A stretch of 64,000 nucleotides of DNA, from assembly GCA_965247635.1 (NCBI GenBank), contig CBDFHJ010000007.1, forward strand, positions 310,001-374,000. Direction: 5' to 3'. Shown piece after piece: positions 1-8,436 of the stretch (the stretch's first letter is position 1; every line of letters starts with the position of its first letter). Under the pieces are notes generated by a model. The model worked only from the letters and a program-made list of their open reading frames with translations, searched no databases and was not told the origin of the DNA. Source of the DNA: CBDFHJ01 sp965247635. Lineage in GTDB: Bacteria; Chloroflexota; Dehalococcoidia; Lucifugimonadales; Australimonadaceae. The translations under genes were made by a program, and so were the position numbers.

Positions 1-52
1 CGAGCTGATCCGCCACCTCTTTAGCTGACGCCAGGCCATATCGGTCGTTCAT
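1..52 (-). CDS. 5' end of a phage gene, cut by window start
   Basis: An ATG at 50-52 on the minus strand opens a frame that runs off the left edge and begins MNDRYGLASAKEVADQL. A purine-rich GAGGGAAAAGAG stretch lies just upstream. The visible residues resemble the first helix of small helix-turn-helix or excisionase-like proteins, but only 17 residues can be read, so no function is assigned. It is co-oriented with the other phage genes. Confidence 0.35.
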   Translation of the reverse strand, partial: MNDRYGLASAKEVADQL

Positions 53-422
53 CTCACTCTTTTCCCTCGCCGTTTTTCGGTTTCCGTTCGTTAGGGGATA
101 TAGGTCACCCCCCCCTCCCCTCCACCCAGACGACCACCCGTCTTAAATCGCTACTCGCTAAGCGCGAGCCCCCTCGTTTGCTGTACATCTGAAGAGCTAT
201 CAGCTATCCCTCCTAACGGCGTCACTCACCGCCCTCATCCAGCCCCGCGGGTTGTCCGCAGCACCTTTGTTAACCTCGCTCTGTGCGTGCGATGGAGGGG
301 CAGTTCTCACCCTCCCCCTAGACGGCGGCCCTCTAAAACAGGGAGCATGTAGGCGGTCTCGCCGGCTGGACAGAGTATCGGGAGGGCCGCCATTGATGTG
401 CTTGGCCTTGCGGTAACAGAAG
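53..422. other. Intergenic stretch inside the prophage
   Basis: This 370-base stretch lies between the primase-like gene and the next phage gene. It includes a C-rich run near 108-128. One minus-strand frame without a clear start stays open for about 80 codons (roughly 190-430), but its composition does not look convincingly coding. No tRNA or terminator was recognised. Confidence 0.3.
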
Positions 423-488
423 CTAGCTACCCTCCTTCAACGCCTGGTAATAGAACGTCGCTATGAAGTCCTCTAGAGATACAGGCAT
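423..488 (-). CDS. Short 21-residue ORF after the primase-like gene
   Basis: An ATG at 486-488 overlaps the stop of the upstream primase-like gene (TGATG junction) and encodes MPVSLEDFIATFYYQALKEGS. The overlap matches the coupling seen across this phage operon, which is the only support. It could equally be the start of a longer gene that has lost its frame. No function can be given. Confidence 0.25.
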   Translation of the reverse strand: MPVSLEDFIATFYYQALKEGS

Positions 489-1549
489 CAGGCAACTACC
501 TTCCATCGGGGAATCGCGGTCATATGAACTTCCCTGATAGCATCCGCCAGCGCCTCGACGCCGTGGCTGAGCATCACGTCGTTGACGTCCGTCCCTGGCT
601 CATTGGGCATCCAGTAGGGAAGCCCAGTCTGCTTCGCATGTTTCTCCCCTGCCGGTTCGGTTACGCCCGAAGACCCACAAGAGGGACAGCGCTTAGACTC
701 GTAGTCCCACTTGGCCCGGCATTCTTTCTTGGGACATCGCCACCAGTCGTGGTCGGCGATCACCATCGACCTGCGCCTAGACTTGGCGACGTTTGGAATG
801 TTCCCAGCGCTGAAACAGACCCACACCTCGCAGTGCTGGTCCCGGTACAGCCGTTTGAGGGCCGCCATGACCGACAGCGCCGTGGCGTACCCCTCGCAGT
901 AGTAGTGCTCACCTCCTTGCCCCAATTTGTAGACCGCCTCCGACGCCTTGCCGCCGGGAAGGTACTTCTTACTGCCATCGGGGCCGATCATCTGAACCGA
1001 CTGGAGGCGGTGATAGTCGCGGTAGTGACGCATCGGTATAAGCAAGTTGCCGCCCAGCACAAGGCCCCCCTGTTCAGGGAAACCCTTTTCTACCAGGTAG
1101 GGGTGCGCACACGGCACGTCGGCATTCCTGTGGCCGTTACGGGGGCGAGGATCGACGTACTCGGCCTGCATGAGCATCCTTTCAGCCTTCGCCGCCGCGT
1201 CCGCCTCACGGCGATTGCGCTCCTCCGCCTCACATCTCTTGGTCTCCGCCCGCCGGCGCTTCTCTTCGTCGCTTGGCACGGTCTTGACTGGGGCCTCACC
1301 AGCCCAGCCATACTCCTTGGCTAGGTGATAGAGGCTGCCGATGCTAACGCCGTTGCGCCGGCCCTTGATGGACCGCCAGACCGCCTGAGCGTCCCGCACT
1401 TTGTACGAATCCGACTGACGCGACCAGCCGTCCCAGAGGGCGAATCCGGCATCCCCCAGCTCGGACTTGATAACCATGCCCATCTGAACCCACGTGTCCC
1501 GGTCGTCGGCTGGGATTGAATAGAGGGCAGTGGTCAGCGTGTCGGTCAT
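488..1549 (-). CDS. Phage primase-like protein (PriCT-2 plus Toprim-like)
   Basis: The 353-residue product begins MTDTLTTALYSIPADDRDTW. Residues about 8-85 match the PriCT-2 pattern found after primase domains (IPADDRDTWVQMGMVIKSE, then a GVSIGSLYHLAKEYGW ending). The middle is a charged linker. Residues about 150-260 look Toprim-like, with LLIPMRHY, GGEHYYCEGYATALSV and MVIADHDWW as the expected glutamate and DxD motifs. A CPKKEC/CPSCG pair suggests a zinc knuckle near residue 275. A longer frame reaches 1744, but this ATG has AAGGA upstream and overlaps the previous gene by 4 bp, so it is preferred. It probably acts in phage DNA replication with the SF2 helicase. Confidence 0.7.
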   Translation of the reverse strand: MTDTLTTALYSIPADDRDTWVQMGMVIKSELGDAGFALWDGWSRQSDSYKVRDAQAVWRSIKGRRNGVSIGSLYHLAKEYGWAGEAPVKTVPSDEEKRRRAETKRCEAEERNRREADAAAKAERMLMQAEYVDPRPRNGHRNADVPCAHPYLVEKGFPEQGGLVLGGNLLIPMRHYRDYHRLQSVQMIGPDGSKKYLPGGKASEAVYKLGQGGEHYYCEGYATALSVMAALKRLYRDQHCEVWVCFSAGNIPNVAKSRRRSMVIADHDWWRCPKKECRAKWDYESKRCPSCGSSGVTEPAGEKHAKQTGLPYWMPNEPGTDVNDVMLSHGVEALADAIREVHMTAIPRWKVVA

Positions 1550-1764
1550 AGCGCCATCCTTGCCTGCTCCTTGGGCGGCTGATGACCCATGCAGTGGTCT
1601 CGGCCAAAGCCAATGGCCAGCGCGTGGCTCTCGCAAATCCAGGCGTTGCAGGTGCGGCCCCAATGGTCGATCACGTAGTCGCACTGGAGCGTAGGCGGCG
1701 TGGAACAGCCCTTGCGGTAACACTGAGGGTTGCTTGGGCCACACATGAACACGTAATCCGTCAC
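1546..1764 (-). CDS. Small cysteine-rich phage protein
   Basis: The 72-residue product starts at a GTG preceded by AGGAGGGG at about 7 nt, and its stop overlaps the next start by 4 bp. It carries several cysteines (CGPSNPQCYRKGC, QCDYVIDHWGRTCNAWIC) and late histidines (ESHALAIGFGRDHCMGH), suggesting a small zinc-binding fold. A longer frame to 1983 exists but lacks ribosome-binding support and would overlap the preceding gene. No named family was recognised. Confidence 0.6.
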   Translation of the reverse strand: MTDYVFMCGPSNPQCYRKGCSTPPTLQCDYVIDHWGRTCNAWICESHALAIGFGRDHCMGHQPPKEQARMAL

Positions 1765-2111
1765 GCGGCCCCTCCTGAGATGAGGAGCCCTACGAACACG
1801 GCTAGTAATACCTGGGCTACTGCCCCTACACCCAGCCCGATGGCGAACCCTTCGAGGTCCCTGAACGCCCAATCGTTGATGCGCCAGCCCTCGGACAGCT
1901 CGTAGAGAATGAAGCCAAGGAAGAGCATCACCGCTGTCAACCGAGCTCCCCATAGGACGCTGGCAGCTACATCTAAGGGCCAAAGGAACATCAGCCAGCT
2001 AGTGACTAGGCCAACCGGAATATGGGCGACCTGCCGATCCAACATCCAGGGCGGCACACGGTGCCGTAGCTGGCCTGCCCGCCCGACGTATCCCTTATCT
2101 TTCGTAGTCAT
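1761..2111 (-). CDS. Small phage membrane protein
   Basis: The 116-residue product has a basic N-terminus and three or four hydrophobic stretches (around residues 30-50, 57-75 and 88-112, ending LAVFVGLLISGGAA). It is probably an inner-membrane protein. It overlaps the following GTG start by 4 bp. Size and topology would allow a holin-like role, but no lysis genes are visible nearby, so the function is open. Confidence 0.55.
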   Translation of the reverse strand: MTTKDKGYVGRAGQLRHRVPPWMLDRQVAHIPVGLVTSWLMFLWPLDVAASVLWGARLTAVMLFLGFILYELSEGWRINDWAFRDLEGFAIGLGVGAVAQVLLAVFVGLLISGGAA

Positions 2112-2143
2112 GAGCTGATCCCTCCACCTTCAAAGAACCTTTC

Positions 2144-2479
2144 CTACCTGCCTTCTATTCGCTCCAAGAACTCGTCGAAAGCCTTCTCACTCCATCCCTT
2201 ACCCCCATGCAAAAGGCCCATCTCTCTATCAGTGAAATCTGACCGATGCGAGTACGGGCCGCGTATTCGGCTCGCCCACTTCCGAAGCCACCGAACAGTT
2301 GCGAAGGCCCTCGGATGCCATGGTACTCCTGGCAAGCCTTCGGGATAGTCCATCGTGTTCCACCACCACCACTTCCAGTCTCCCCCGACCCAGTGCCATT
2401 CCAGGTGCCAGCAAACAAGCCACCCCCAGTAGCGGACATACGCCTTCGGACGCCTGAAGAATCGAAGAATAGTGCTCAC
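2144..2479 (-). CDS. Tryptophan-rich hypothetical phage protein
   Basis: The 111-residue product is unusually rich in Trp in its first half (HLEWHWVGGDWKWWWWNTMDY). It then has a basic middle and an acidic C-terminus (KAFDEFLERIEGR). Its start overlaps the stop of the upstream gene by 4 bp. No family is recognised; operon position is the main support for its being real. Confidence 0.5.
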   Translation of the reverse strand: MSTILRFFRRPKAYVRYWGWLVCWHLEWHWVGGDWKWWWWNTMDYPEGLPGVPWHPRAFATVRWLRKWASRIRGPYSHRSDFTDREMGLLHGGKGWSEKAFDEFLERIEGR

Positions 2480-2658
2480 AGCGCCTTCCCTCCGTCGGGA
2501 TGAACCGTGTATCCGTGTCCCGTCTCCACCTTGGTTTCGTGGCCCGTTCGGTTAGTGTGTTGAGCCGCCAACCCCATGCCGTTCTTGGTCCCAGCGTTCC
2601 ACTCGCATACCGAGCAGTACGCCAACACATGAACCAGCCCGCCCTCTACCCTGGCCAT
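2476..2658 (-). CDS. Small hypothetical phage protein
   Basis: The 60-residue product starts MARVEGGLVHVLAYCSVCEW. It has a CSVC pair near residue 15 and His residues near 36 and 41 (AAQHTNRTGH), a possible single C2H2-like zinc site. It joins the upstream stop in a TAATG overlap and the downstream start in an ATGA overlap, which fixes this start over a longer upstream frame. Function unknown. Confidence 0.55.
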   Translation of the reverse strand: MARVEGGLVHVLAYCSVCEWNAGTKNGMGLAAQHTNRTGHETKVETGHGYTVHPDGGKAL

Positions 2659-3143
2659 TAGAGCGCCTTCCCTCGTGCGTGCTGGTACTCCTCCATGTCG
2701 GGACACCAATCCCAGAGTCCCTGCCGTCCCCGTGCCGGTACTAGTGGCTCCACTTTCTGAATGTCCGTCAGTATCCAGAGCCAGCGCCCCACCGAGAAGT
2801 CGCCGTAGGGGTCGGGCTCTATCCACCCTGTATAAGACGGCGACGAAGCCAGGACTCTCCCCACGTAGCGTTGAAACCCCACCTGCCGGGCATCTTTCAG
2901 CAGAGCTGTAGCGACAACCGCCCCTAGCGGAATCCGATCACTCCAGCCGTGTCCAAACAGGTCGAGCACAGCAAGAAGGGTTTCAGGATGGAGTTTCCCG
3001 GAAACTTCCCTCTTTCGACTGGCGTGGATCGCTATCCGTTGACCGATAAGACGGCGTGGTGGAGCCCAGGAACGGGTCTCGATGGTCTTTATCCCTGCTG
3101 CGATCAGGGATGCCCAGGGCTGGTGTAGGGTGATAGCCTTCAC
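2658..3143 (-). CDS. ASCH-domain (PUA-like) protein
   Basis: The N-terminus, KAITLHQPWASLIAAGIKTIE followed by TRSW, is the signature of the ASCH fold, a PUA-related RNA/nucleotide-binding domain common in phages. Further conserved stretches are IAIHASRK and LGAVVATALL, with a C-terminal WCPDMEE. The GTG start at 3143 is chosen because GGAGGGGAGG lies just upstream and the family normally starts at this motif (160 residues). An in-frame ATG at 3233 overlaps the helicase end and would add 30 unconserved residues. Possible roles, from family knowledge only, are RNA binding or modified-nucleotide recognition. Confidence 0.75.
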   Translation of the reverse strand: MKAITLHQPWASLIAAGIKTIETRSWAPPRRLIGQRIAIHASRKREVSGKLHPETLLAVLDLFGHGWSDRIPLGAVVATALLKDARQVGFQRYVGRVLASSPSYTGWIEPDPYGDFSVGRWLWILTDIQKVEPLVPARGRQGLWDWCPDMEEYQHARGKAL

Positions 3144-3219
3144 AGCGCCTCCCCTCCGCGCCGGTACGGGCGGGTGCGGTTCAAGAGTCTTCACAACTGG
3201 CTCCTGAAGGAAGCGGGCG

Positions 3220-5875
3220 CTACTCATGCCCATTCCTCCGTTCCCGCGAATGCTGGTACCGGATCAGGTTGTACGTAACGCGGTTGATAACCCGCTCGTC
3301 CACGGGGCCTTCACAAGGGACGAGAGACCGCCCCCACGATGGCCAGCCGCCGTACATGCCCTTGTAGTAGCCCCTGACCGACTGCTGCGCCGCTTCCACA
3401 TCGCCTTCCCTGCGCTCCAGGGCCAGCCTTGACAACTGCGACCAGACCCACGACTCGTCCCTCATCCACTCGGTGGGCTTGGCCTGACGAAACTCCCTCA
3501 GCGTGCCCTCCACCGTCACGGTCTCTGTGGTCCGCCTGGAGCGGATGCGTCCACACGCGGGGCACATATCCATCCCAGGGAGCAACACAAGGCCGCAGCC
3601 GAAGCACGTCACGTCCGGGCGCTCTTCACGTGAGGTCTGTTTGGGGCGAGGCTTCTTGTCCTTGCCTGTGTGAAGGACGTTGACGCCGTTCTCCCAAACG
3701 TCCAGAATCCGGTAGTACCAGTCCTCCATGTTCCTCACGTGGTCGAGGTACAGTGCGTACTCCTTCCCTGGCGCAGACCTCATGGCGCGTCCCATCTTCT
3801 GGATGACCTCGGTCAGAGAAGTCCTGTTCTTGCGCACGTCCACGACACACATGACCGTCGGGTCATCGAAGCCCTTGATGAACTTGCAAACGCTCACGAG
3901 AACGTCGAACTTGTTCGCTGCGAAATCCTCAACGAGCTGAGTGGTCTCCTCCTCGGAATCGCGGTAGGTAGACTGGCGCGCATCCGCTCCGATGGCCTGA
4001 AACGCGGTGCAAAGCTCCTCGCCGTGGGCTACATCAGCGCTGAACACGAGGGTCTTTACCCAGCGACCGAAGTGCTCGGAGCACATTCGGTCCCACTCTT
4101 TCACCACGTCGCCTATGACGACTCGCCCTCGTTCCCGCACCGCACGGTCTGTGTACTCGCCGTCGCTACCGATCTCCGCCCCCTCCATGTCTATCTCCGT
4201 CGTTGCCACGCCTGAGTAGATACGGAGAGGCGCAAGGTAGGGCTGCTCGGTCTGCGGGTTGACGTTGTTCAGCAGCCAGTCGGTCGTAACCACGTTGGTG
4301 ACGTGGGAGTAGTAGTCCCCAAGTCGCTTCGTGAGTGGGGTCGCCGTGAGGCCCAGGACGTGAATGTCGTCCTCTGCCGCCTGCTTCATCAGCTTTTCCC
4401 GACGGACGTGACACTCATCGAAGATGGCCAGGTCAAGGCCGCGCTTGATAAGGTTGCGGGCCTCGGCGGTCTGGGCAGACCAAACCTGAACCTTCTCATC
4501 ACCGCCCCTGGTGTTCTTGCGTCCCTGAGCGATCCCGTGAGGGATGCCATACAGACTGAGGCGGTTGTGGGTCTGCCGAACCAGAGGGATGCTGTCCACG
4601 ATGAACGCTACCCGCTTGCCCTTCTTCCGCGCCTCGTCGATCAGGTAGATGGCACACTCCGTGTTGTGCGTGACCGTGAAGTCGCTCAGTAGATAGCGCC
4701 CATCGCCTGAGAGCGTGAGCCCGTAGTAGTCGTCCTCTCCGACGTAGCGAATGCTGAACCCCGTTCGGAGCACGTCCTTCTTCTGGCGGCGCGGTGCGGC
4801 TTGCTTGCGTGGGACACGAGTCGGGATGCGGTCCACGTCTCCTGAAGTCGAGACTCGCCAGTAGCACCGCTTCTCGCCCTGGTAGACCACCCACTTCGGC
4901 TTGACGTAGGCTTCCTAAGCCAAGGCTTCTGGCAACAAACGCCGTTTCGCGGGCCAAATCGTGTGAGGCCGATAGGAAGTCGAAATGGCCACGGCTGAGG
5001 TGCCCATCGGTGTCCAACAGACCGGCCAGTAGCTCCAGTCGATCCTGCTGGGACGCTATCTGGTACCGCTCAGGGATGTGCTTCAGGCGTGCTCCGTAGC
5101 CGTGGACATCGAGGTCCCGGAGGGCTTGAGTCAGCGGGTTTGTTTTGCCACCTACCTGGCCCTGACTGAATGTGTAGGAAGGGGCTCGATCGGGCGATGA
5201 ATCCTTCATTAACCTCAGCCCCCAGGCGTTCGCCGCTTCTCGACAGTAATCGACTATCTCCGGGTCGGGATTGCAGATTGAGGTGACACCTCGTGTCAGA
5301 GAACCGTCTCCCAGCAGCAGACCCAACAAGTACGGCTCGACTGGCAGCGACTCCTGATACGACGCTGGGAACTCGACCCCCACACGAAACAGCTTGTGAA
5401 GGTGTTTGCGGTACTTCGACCAACCTATCCACTCCTTGACGCTGACATCAACGATCTCGCCGTCGCGGTTGCGTTTCCGTGTAACCGGGTCGTCCGGCTC
5501 TCCGGTCCTCATCAGAGCCAGGATATGCTCGTCATTGCATCGCCAAGGTTCGCCCTTGGTTGGGACGACTTCGACAATTGGACCGCGACCTCGTGAGACG
5601 GACTCGACCCAGCGCGGCAGACTGTCAGGCCCCATGAGCGCAGTTCCGGGCCTCACATCCTCGACGCGCATGGCGTAGCCACCCCACGTTAGGATTCGTG
5701 TGCCTGCCGGATGGCACTTGCCAGGCCCTGTTGGCGCGCAGAGAATCTGCCGCTTGTGGCCGGCGCGGGCAGCTTGGCGCGTGGCTTCAATGCCCGCTGC
5801 CTGGTGCGGATAGAGTTGCAGACGCCCCCTGATCTGGGGTTCTGGTATGAGGGGGATGGTCTGGTATAGCGTCAC
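3220..5875 (-). CDS. Phage SF2 DEAD/DEAH-like helicase split by an intein, with a frameshift
   Basis: The N-extein (residues 1-53) contains the Q-tip YPHQAAGIEATRQAAR and ends in the Walker A beginning APTGPGK. The C-extein resumes with T and ECAIYLIDEARKKGKRVAF, giving a normal GPGKT P-loop after splicing. Then follow motif II (AIFDECH), motif III (GLTATP), helicase C motifs including motif VI (QKMGRAMR), and a CxxC...CxxC zinc ribbon (CFGCGLVLL, CPACGR). The reading frame changes once inside the intein near 4913-4918, where one extra base in CTTAGGAAG breaks an otherwise perfect endonuclease sequence. As written, the helicase cannot be made in one piece, so this is either a real mutation or a sequence error. 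The start overlaps the upstream gene by 4 bp. Confidence 0.8.
4663..5716 (-). other. Intein with LAGLIDADG endonuclease in the helicase P-loop
   Basis: The intein begins with Cys (CHPAGTRILTWGG, block A) directly after the GK of Walker A. It has an N-terminal splicing-domain block B-like NDEHILAL, and two dodecapeptide motifs of the LAGLIDADG type (YLLGLLLGDGSL and LLAGLLDTDGHL). It ends in block F/G (DGRYLLSDFTVTHN) before the +1 Thr of the C-extein. With one base removed it would be 351 residues. The frameshift lies between the second endonuclease motif and YVKPKWVVYQGEKRCYWRVS, which continues the same domain in the next frame. Confidence 0.85.
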
Positions 5876-6759
5876 TCTGGCTCCTCCACAAACTCGTCAC
5901 GGTAGTAGTCGTCATTCGAGAACTCCTCGGCGGGAATGTCGAGGGCCGGGGCCGGCTGAGCGGAGTTCGCCTTCCAGCCGAGCCTCTCGGCTTGACTTCT
6001 CCACCACCTTGCCAAGCGGCGGGCGTCTTCCCTCTCTGTGATCAACTGGTCCACCCGCCCTTCGAGGGTGCGTATCCGCGCCTGCTGAGCGTTGACGCGC
6101 TGGTAGTGGTCTATCTCGTACGCAGACCCCTGATCCTCGAACCACTGGACCTTGACCTTGAGGTCCTCAACCTCACGGTCTTTCCCTACCAACTCGCGGT
6201 CCTTGAGCTGCAACTTCATCGCCAACTCGTCTACCTGTGCCTGTAACCTCTCGACCTGGGTAGGGGGCTTCGGCTCGTCCGAATCGTCCTGTTCCGGCGG
6301 GTTCAGCTTCCTCGACTCACGTTTGAGGGCGGTTCGGGTAAGGGGTTCTCCCTGCTCACGGGCCTTCTCGGATGCCGCCGTAAACTGCTCGTCGGTGAGC
6401 TTGTCATGGGCCTGGCGAATCTGCCGAATCGAGTCGCGGGATAATCCGTGATCCCGGATCACGGATTCTTCTCCTGCCTTCGGACGCCCCGCCTGCTGAG
6501 GTGGATTCGCCGCTGCGATAGCCCGTTCAGCAGAGGCAACGAGGATCGAAGCCTCGGTCTGAATACCACGACGCTTCAGCACCTCCGCCGCCGCCACTAC
6601 CGCTTGCGCCTTGTCGCGAACAATCAAGCGCTCGAAGTCGTTGCGTGCGTCTCGCAGGGCTACGTATGCCCGCTCGACGCCGATAACGAGTGCCTTGGAC
6701 TCAGGGGAAGCCCGTTGCAATGCTGTAGAAGTCTCAGGTCCGCCAGTCATGTCATCCAC
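5872..6759 (-). CDS. Phage coiled-coil protein
   Basis: The 295-residue product has an N-terminal helical part (RDKAQAVVAAAEVLKRRGIQ) similar in character to phage/plasmid proteins that link an RDKAEAL-type helix to a ParB-like helix-turn-helix (here IRDHGLSRDSIRQIRQAHDKL). A long coiled coil follows at about residues 165-250 (heptads around VERLQAQVDELAMKLQ), then an acidic tail. It overlaps the helicase start by 4 bp. A DNA-binding or replication-accessory role is plausible but not shown. Confidence 0.6.
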   Translation of the reverse strand: MDDMTGGPETSTALQRASPESKALVIGVERAYVALRDARNDFERLIVRDKAQAVVAAAEVLKRRGIQTEASILVASAERAIAAANPPQQAGRPKAGEESVIRDHGLSRDSIRQIRQAHDKLTDEQFTAASEKAREQGEPLTRTALKRESRKLNPPEQDDSDEPKPPTQVERLQAQVDELAMKLQLKDRELVGKDREVEDLKVKVQWFEDQGSAYEIDHYQRVNAQQARIRTLEGRVDQLITEREDARRLARWWRSQAERLGWKANSAQPAPALDIPAEEFSNDDYYRDEFVEEPE

Positions 6760-7553
6760 ACCTTCTTGGAGTCGCGGGTAGCCAGCCAGAGGACGAGCGC
6801 CGCCCGACAGGTCTCGCTCGCAACCTTGGGGTCTGCGACCATGCGGGCCTCGTACTCTGCATCCTCATCAGCCGCGCGCGGCAGCCGCACCGCATACGCT
6901 GCCACCACAGGCTCGCCGGTAATCGCCTCTATAGCGTCGGCGTACCCAGCCACCTGGTAGGCGTGCTCCGCATAGAGGCCCTTGGAGCGCTTCCAGTCGG
7001 CCACCACGAGCTCGCCAGCCTTGTTCCTGGCAACCAGGTCAACGGTGCCTGCGTAGTGGTGCTGTGGATGCCAGATGGAGACCTCGGACGCCACCATCTC
7101 AAGCTGATAGTCCCTGACGAAGGCCAGCCCTCCTCGAACCGCTGGCACCAGTTGGTCCGGGATGTTCGGCTCCCTTCCGTGCAGCAGCTCGGCTATGAGT
7201 TCATGGGCTGAAGTTCCAGCCTCTGCCGCTTCGTCACGCTCCTTCTCAGGAGACTGTTTGGCCGCTTCAATGATGCCGGCCACCCAGAGGTCGTAGTCCT
7301 CCTTCTTGACGAAGGGGCCAGCAGCGTATTCGTGCAACGCACTCCTCACGCTTTCTAGCGCCGTCTTCTTGGCCCATCCGACGAGCGGTCCCGACTTGTC
7401 AATGATCTTGAGCACCGTCGTCACGCTGGGCAGCAGGTCGTCGTAGCCCGTAACCCTGTACCAGTGCTGCCCATACCTGGGAGTCAACTCCACCGTCACG
7501 TCTCTGTACGCGGGCAGCAGAGGGAGGCCCTGGTTGGTTGTCGTAGTCGTCAT
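6747..7553 (-). CDS. PD-(D/E)XK nuclease-family protein
   Basis: The 268-residue product shows the PD-(D/E)XK exonuclease pattern: LPSVTTVLKII near residue 41, AGTSAHELIAEL, then the catalytic AGTVDLVAR and VVADWKRSKG (D...DxK) and the RecB-type QVAGYADAI motif. These are typical of phage exonucleases paired with single-strand annealing proteins, or of Cas4/RecB-like nucleases. The gene overlaps the coiled-coil gene by 13 bp and the upstream gene by 4 bp. Its neighbours suggest a phage recombination module. There is no Cas gene nearby. Confidence 0.75.
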   Translation of the reverse strand: MTTTTTNQGLPLLPAYRDVTVELTPRYGQHWYRVTGYDDLLPSVTTVLKIIDKSGPLVGWAKKTALESVRSALHEYAAGPFVKKEDYDLWVAGIIEAAKQSPEKERDEAAEAGTSAHELIAELLHGREPNIPDQLVPAVRGGLAFVRDYQLEMVASEVSIWHPQHHYAGTVDLVARNKAGELVVADWKRSKGLYAEHAYQVAGYADAIEAITGEPVVAAYAVRLPRAADEDAEYEARMVADPKVASETCRAALVLWLATRDSKKVWMT

Positions 7554-8093
7554 GCTCGCGCTCCTTGTACCGCCGCGATGAGCTGGGGGTCGTCCTTGTG
7601 CTGCGCCACGTCGGTGATCCCGCCGATCTCCTCATTCGGATACATCTGGCGGGCAAGGTTAACCACGTCCTGGCTGGTCTTCCCGTGCTTCCCGTTCGCC
7701 CATAACATGAAATCGCCCATCGTGTTGAACCGTGTGGGGCTGCCGTTCGGCGCTCCACTCGCAGCTTGGGAGACCGCAGGACTTCCATTGGACGCTGAGC
7801 TTGCAGTTTGTGGTGGTGGAGTCTGGGCAGGAGAGCTAGCTGCCCCAGCCTGCGGAGCCTGTGTCGGCTGCGGCGGGCTGGGCATATCCTCTAGGTCTTG
7901 CGTGAACAGGTTGCTCAGGCTGCCTACGCTCAGTGCCGCATCTGTCAGGCTGCGCTTCTTGGCCATCTTAAGGATGGTGTTGACCTGATCAGCGGGGTCC
8001 TCGTTCAACACGCGGCCAATCGTCTGCGACTCGATGACGGAAGCCCCGTCGCCCCACTTCGCCCCACACCCACCGATCTTCCCGAAGCAGACC
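7550..8093 (-). pseudogene. Phage recombination-type protein, 5' end removed by IS3 insertion
   Basis: The remaining C-terminal part reads CFGKIGGCGAKWGDGASV, then a conserved block (ADQVNTILKMAKKR, LFTQDLEDM), a Pro/Ala/Ser-rich linker, and a short C-terminal domain. The zinc-ribbon GGCGAK followed by NTILKMAKKR belongs to a phage protein family found beside recombination nucleases; I cannot name it with certainty. The open frame continues upstream past the GTG at 8011 and stops at the left end of the IS3 element. The missing N-terminus was not found beyond the element. Confidence 0.6.
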
Positions 8094-8157
8094 TGACCTG
8101 ACCCCCGAAAACTGGTCCAGGCGATAAGTTAGCGTCTGGGCAAGGAAAGGGGGATCT

Positions 8158-8436
8158 ATGGCGAGGAAGCGATTCACGCCGGAAGAGATCATTGGGAAGC
8201 TCCGGGCGGCGGAGGTGAGTCTCGCTCAAGGCGAGCGAGTGGCGTTGGTCTGCAAGGGCCTGGGCATCACCGAGCAGACGTTCTACCGGTGGCGGCAGGA
8301 ATATGGTGGGCTACGCATCGACCAGGTGAAGCGGCTGAAGCAGGTGGAAGTAGAGAACAACCGCCTGCGCAGGGCGGTGGCGGACCTCACGGTAGACAAC
8401 CAGATACTGAAAGAGGCTGCTCAGGGAAATTGGTGA
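8158..8436 (+). CDS. IS3-family transposase OrfA
   Basis: The 92-residue product starts MARKRFTPEEIIGKLRAAEV, the typical HTH_Tnp_1 helix-turn-helix, followed by GLGITEQTFYRWRQEYGG and a leucine-zipper-like C-terminus (LRRAVADLTVDNQILKEAAQ). It overlaps orfB by 4 bp (GTGA). OrfA binds the element ends and normally also feeds into a frameshifted OrfAB transposase. Confidence 0.9.
   Translation: MARKRFTPEEIIGKLRAAEVSLAQGERVALVCKGLGITEQTFYRWRQEYGGLRIDQVKRLKQVEVENNRLRRAVADLTVDNQILKEAAQGNW

Noticed and set aside
524..1324. A 266-codon plus-strand frame opposite the primase-like gene
   Set aside because: It is the complement of a gene with clear PriCT-2/Toprim motifs, is rich in Arg/Leu/Val without recognisable domains, and runs against the phage operon.
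6747..7553. Cas4
   Set aside because: The nuclease motifs fit, but there is no C-terminal iron-sulfur Cys cluster and no cas gene nearby; phage context fits better.
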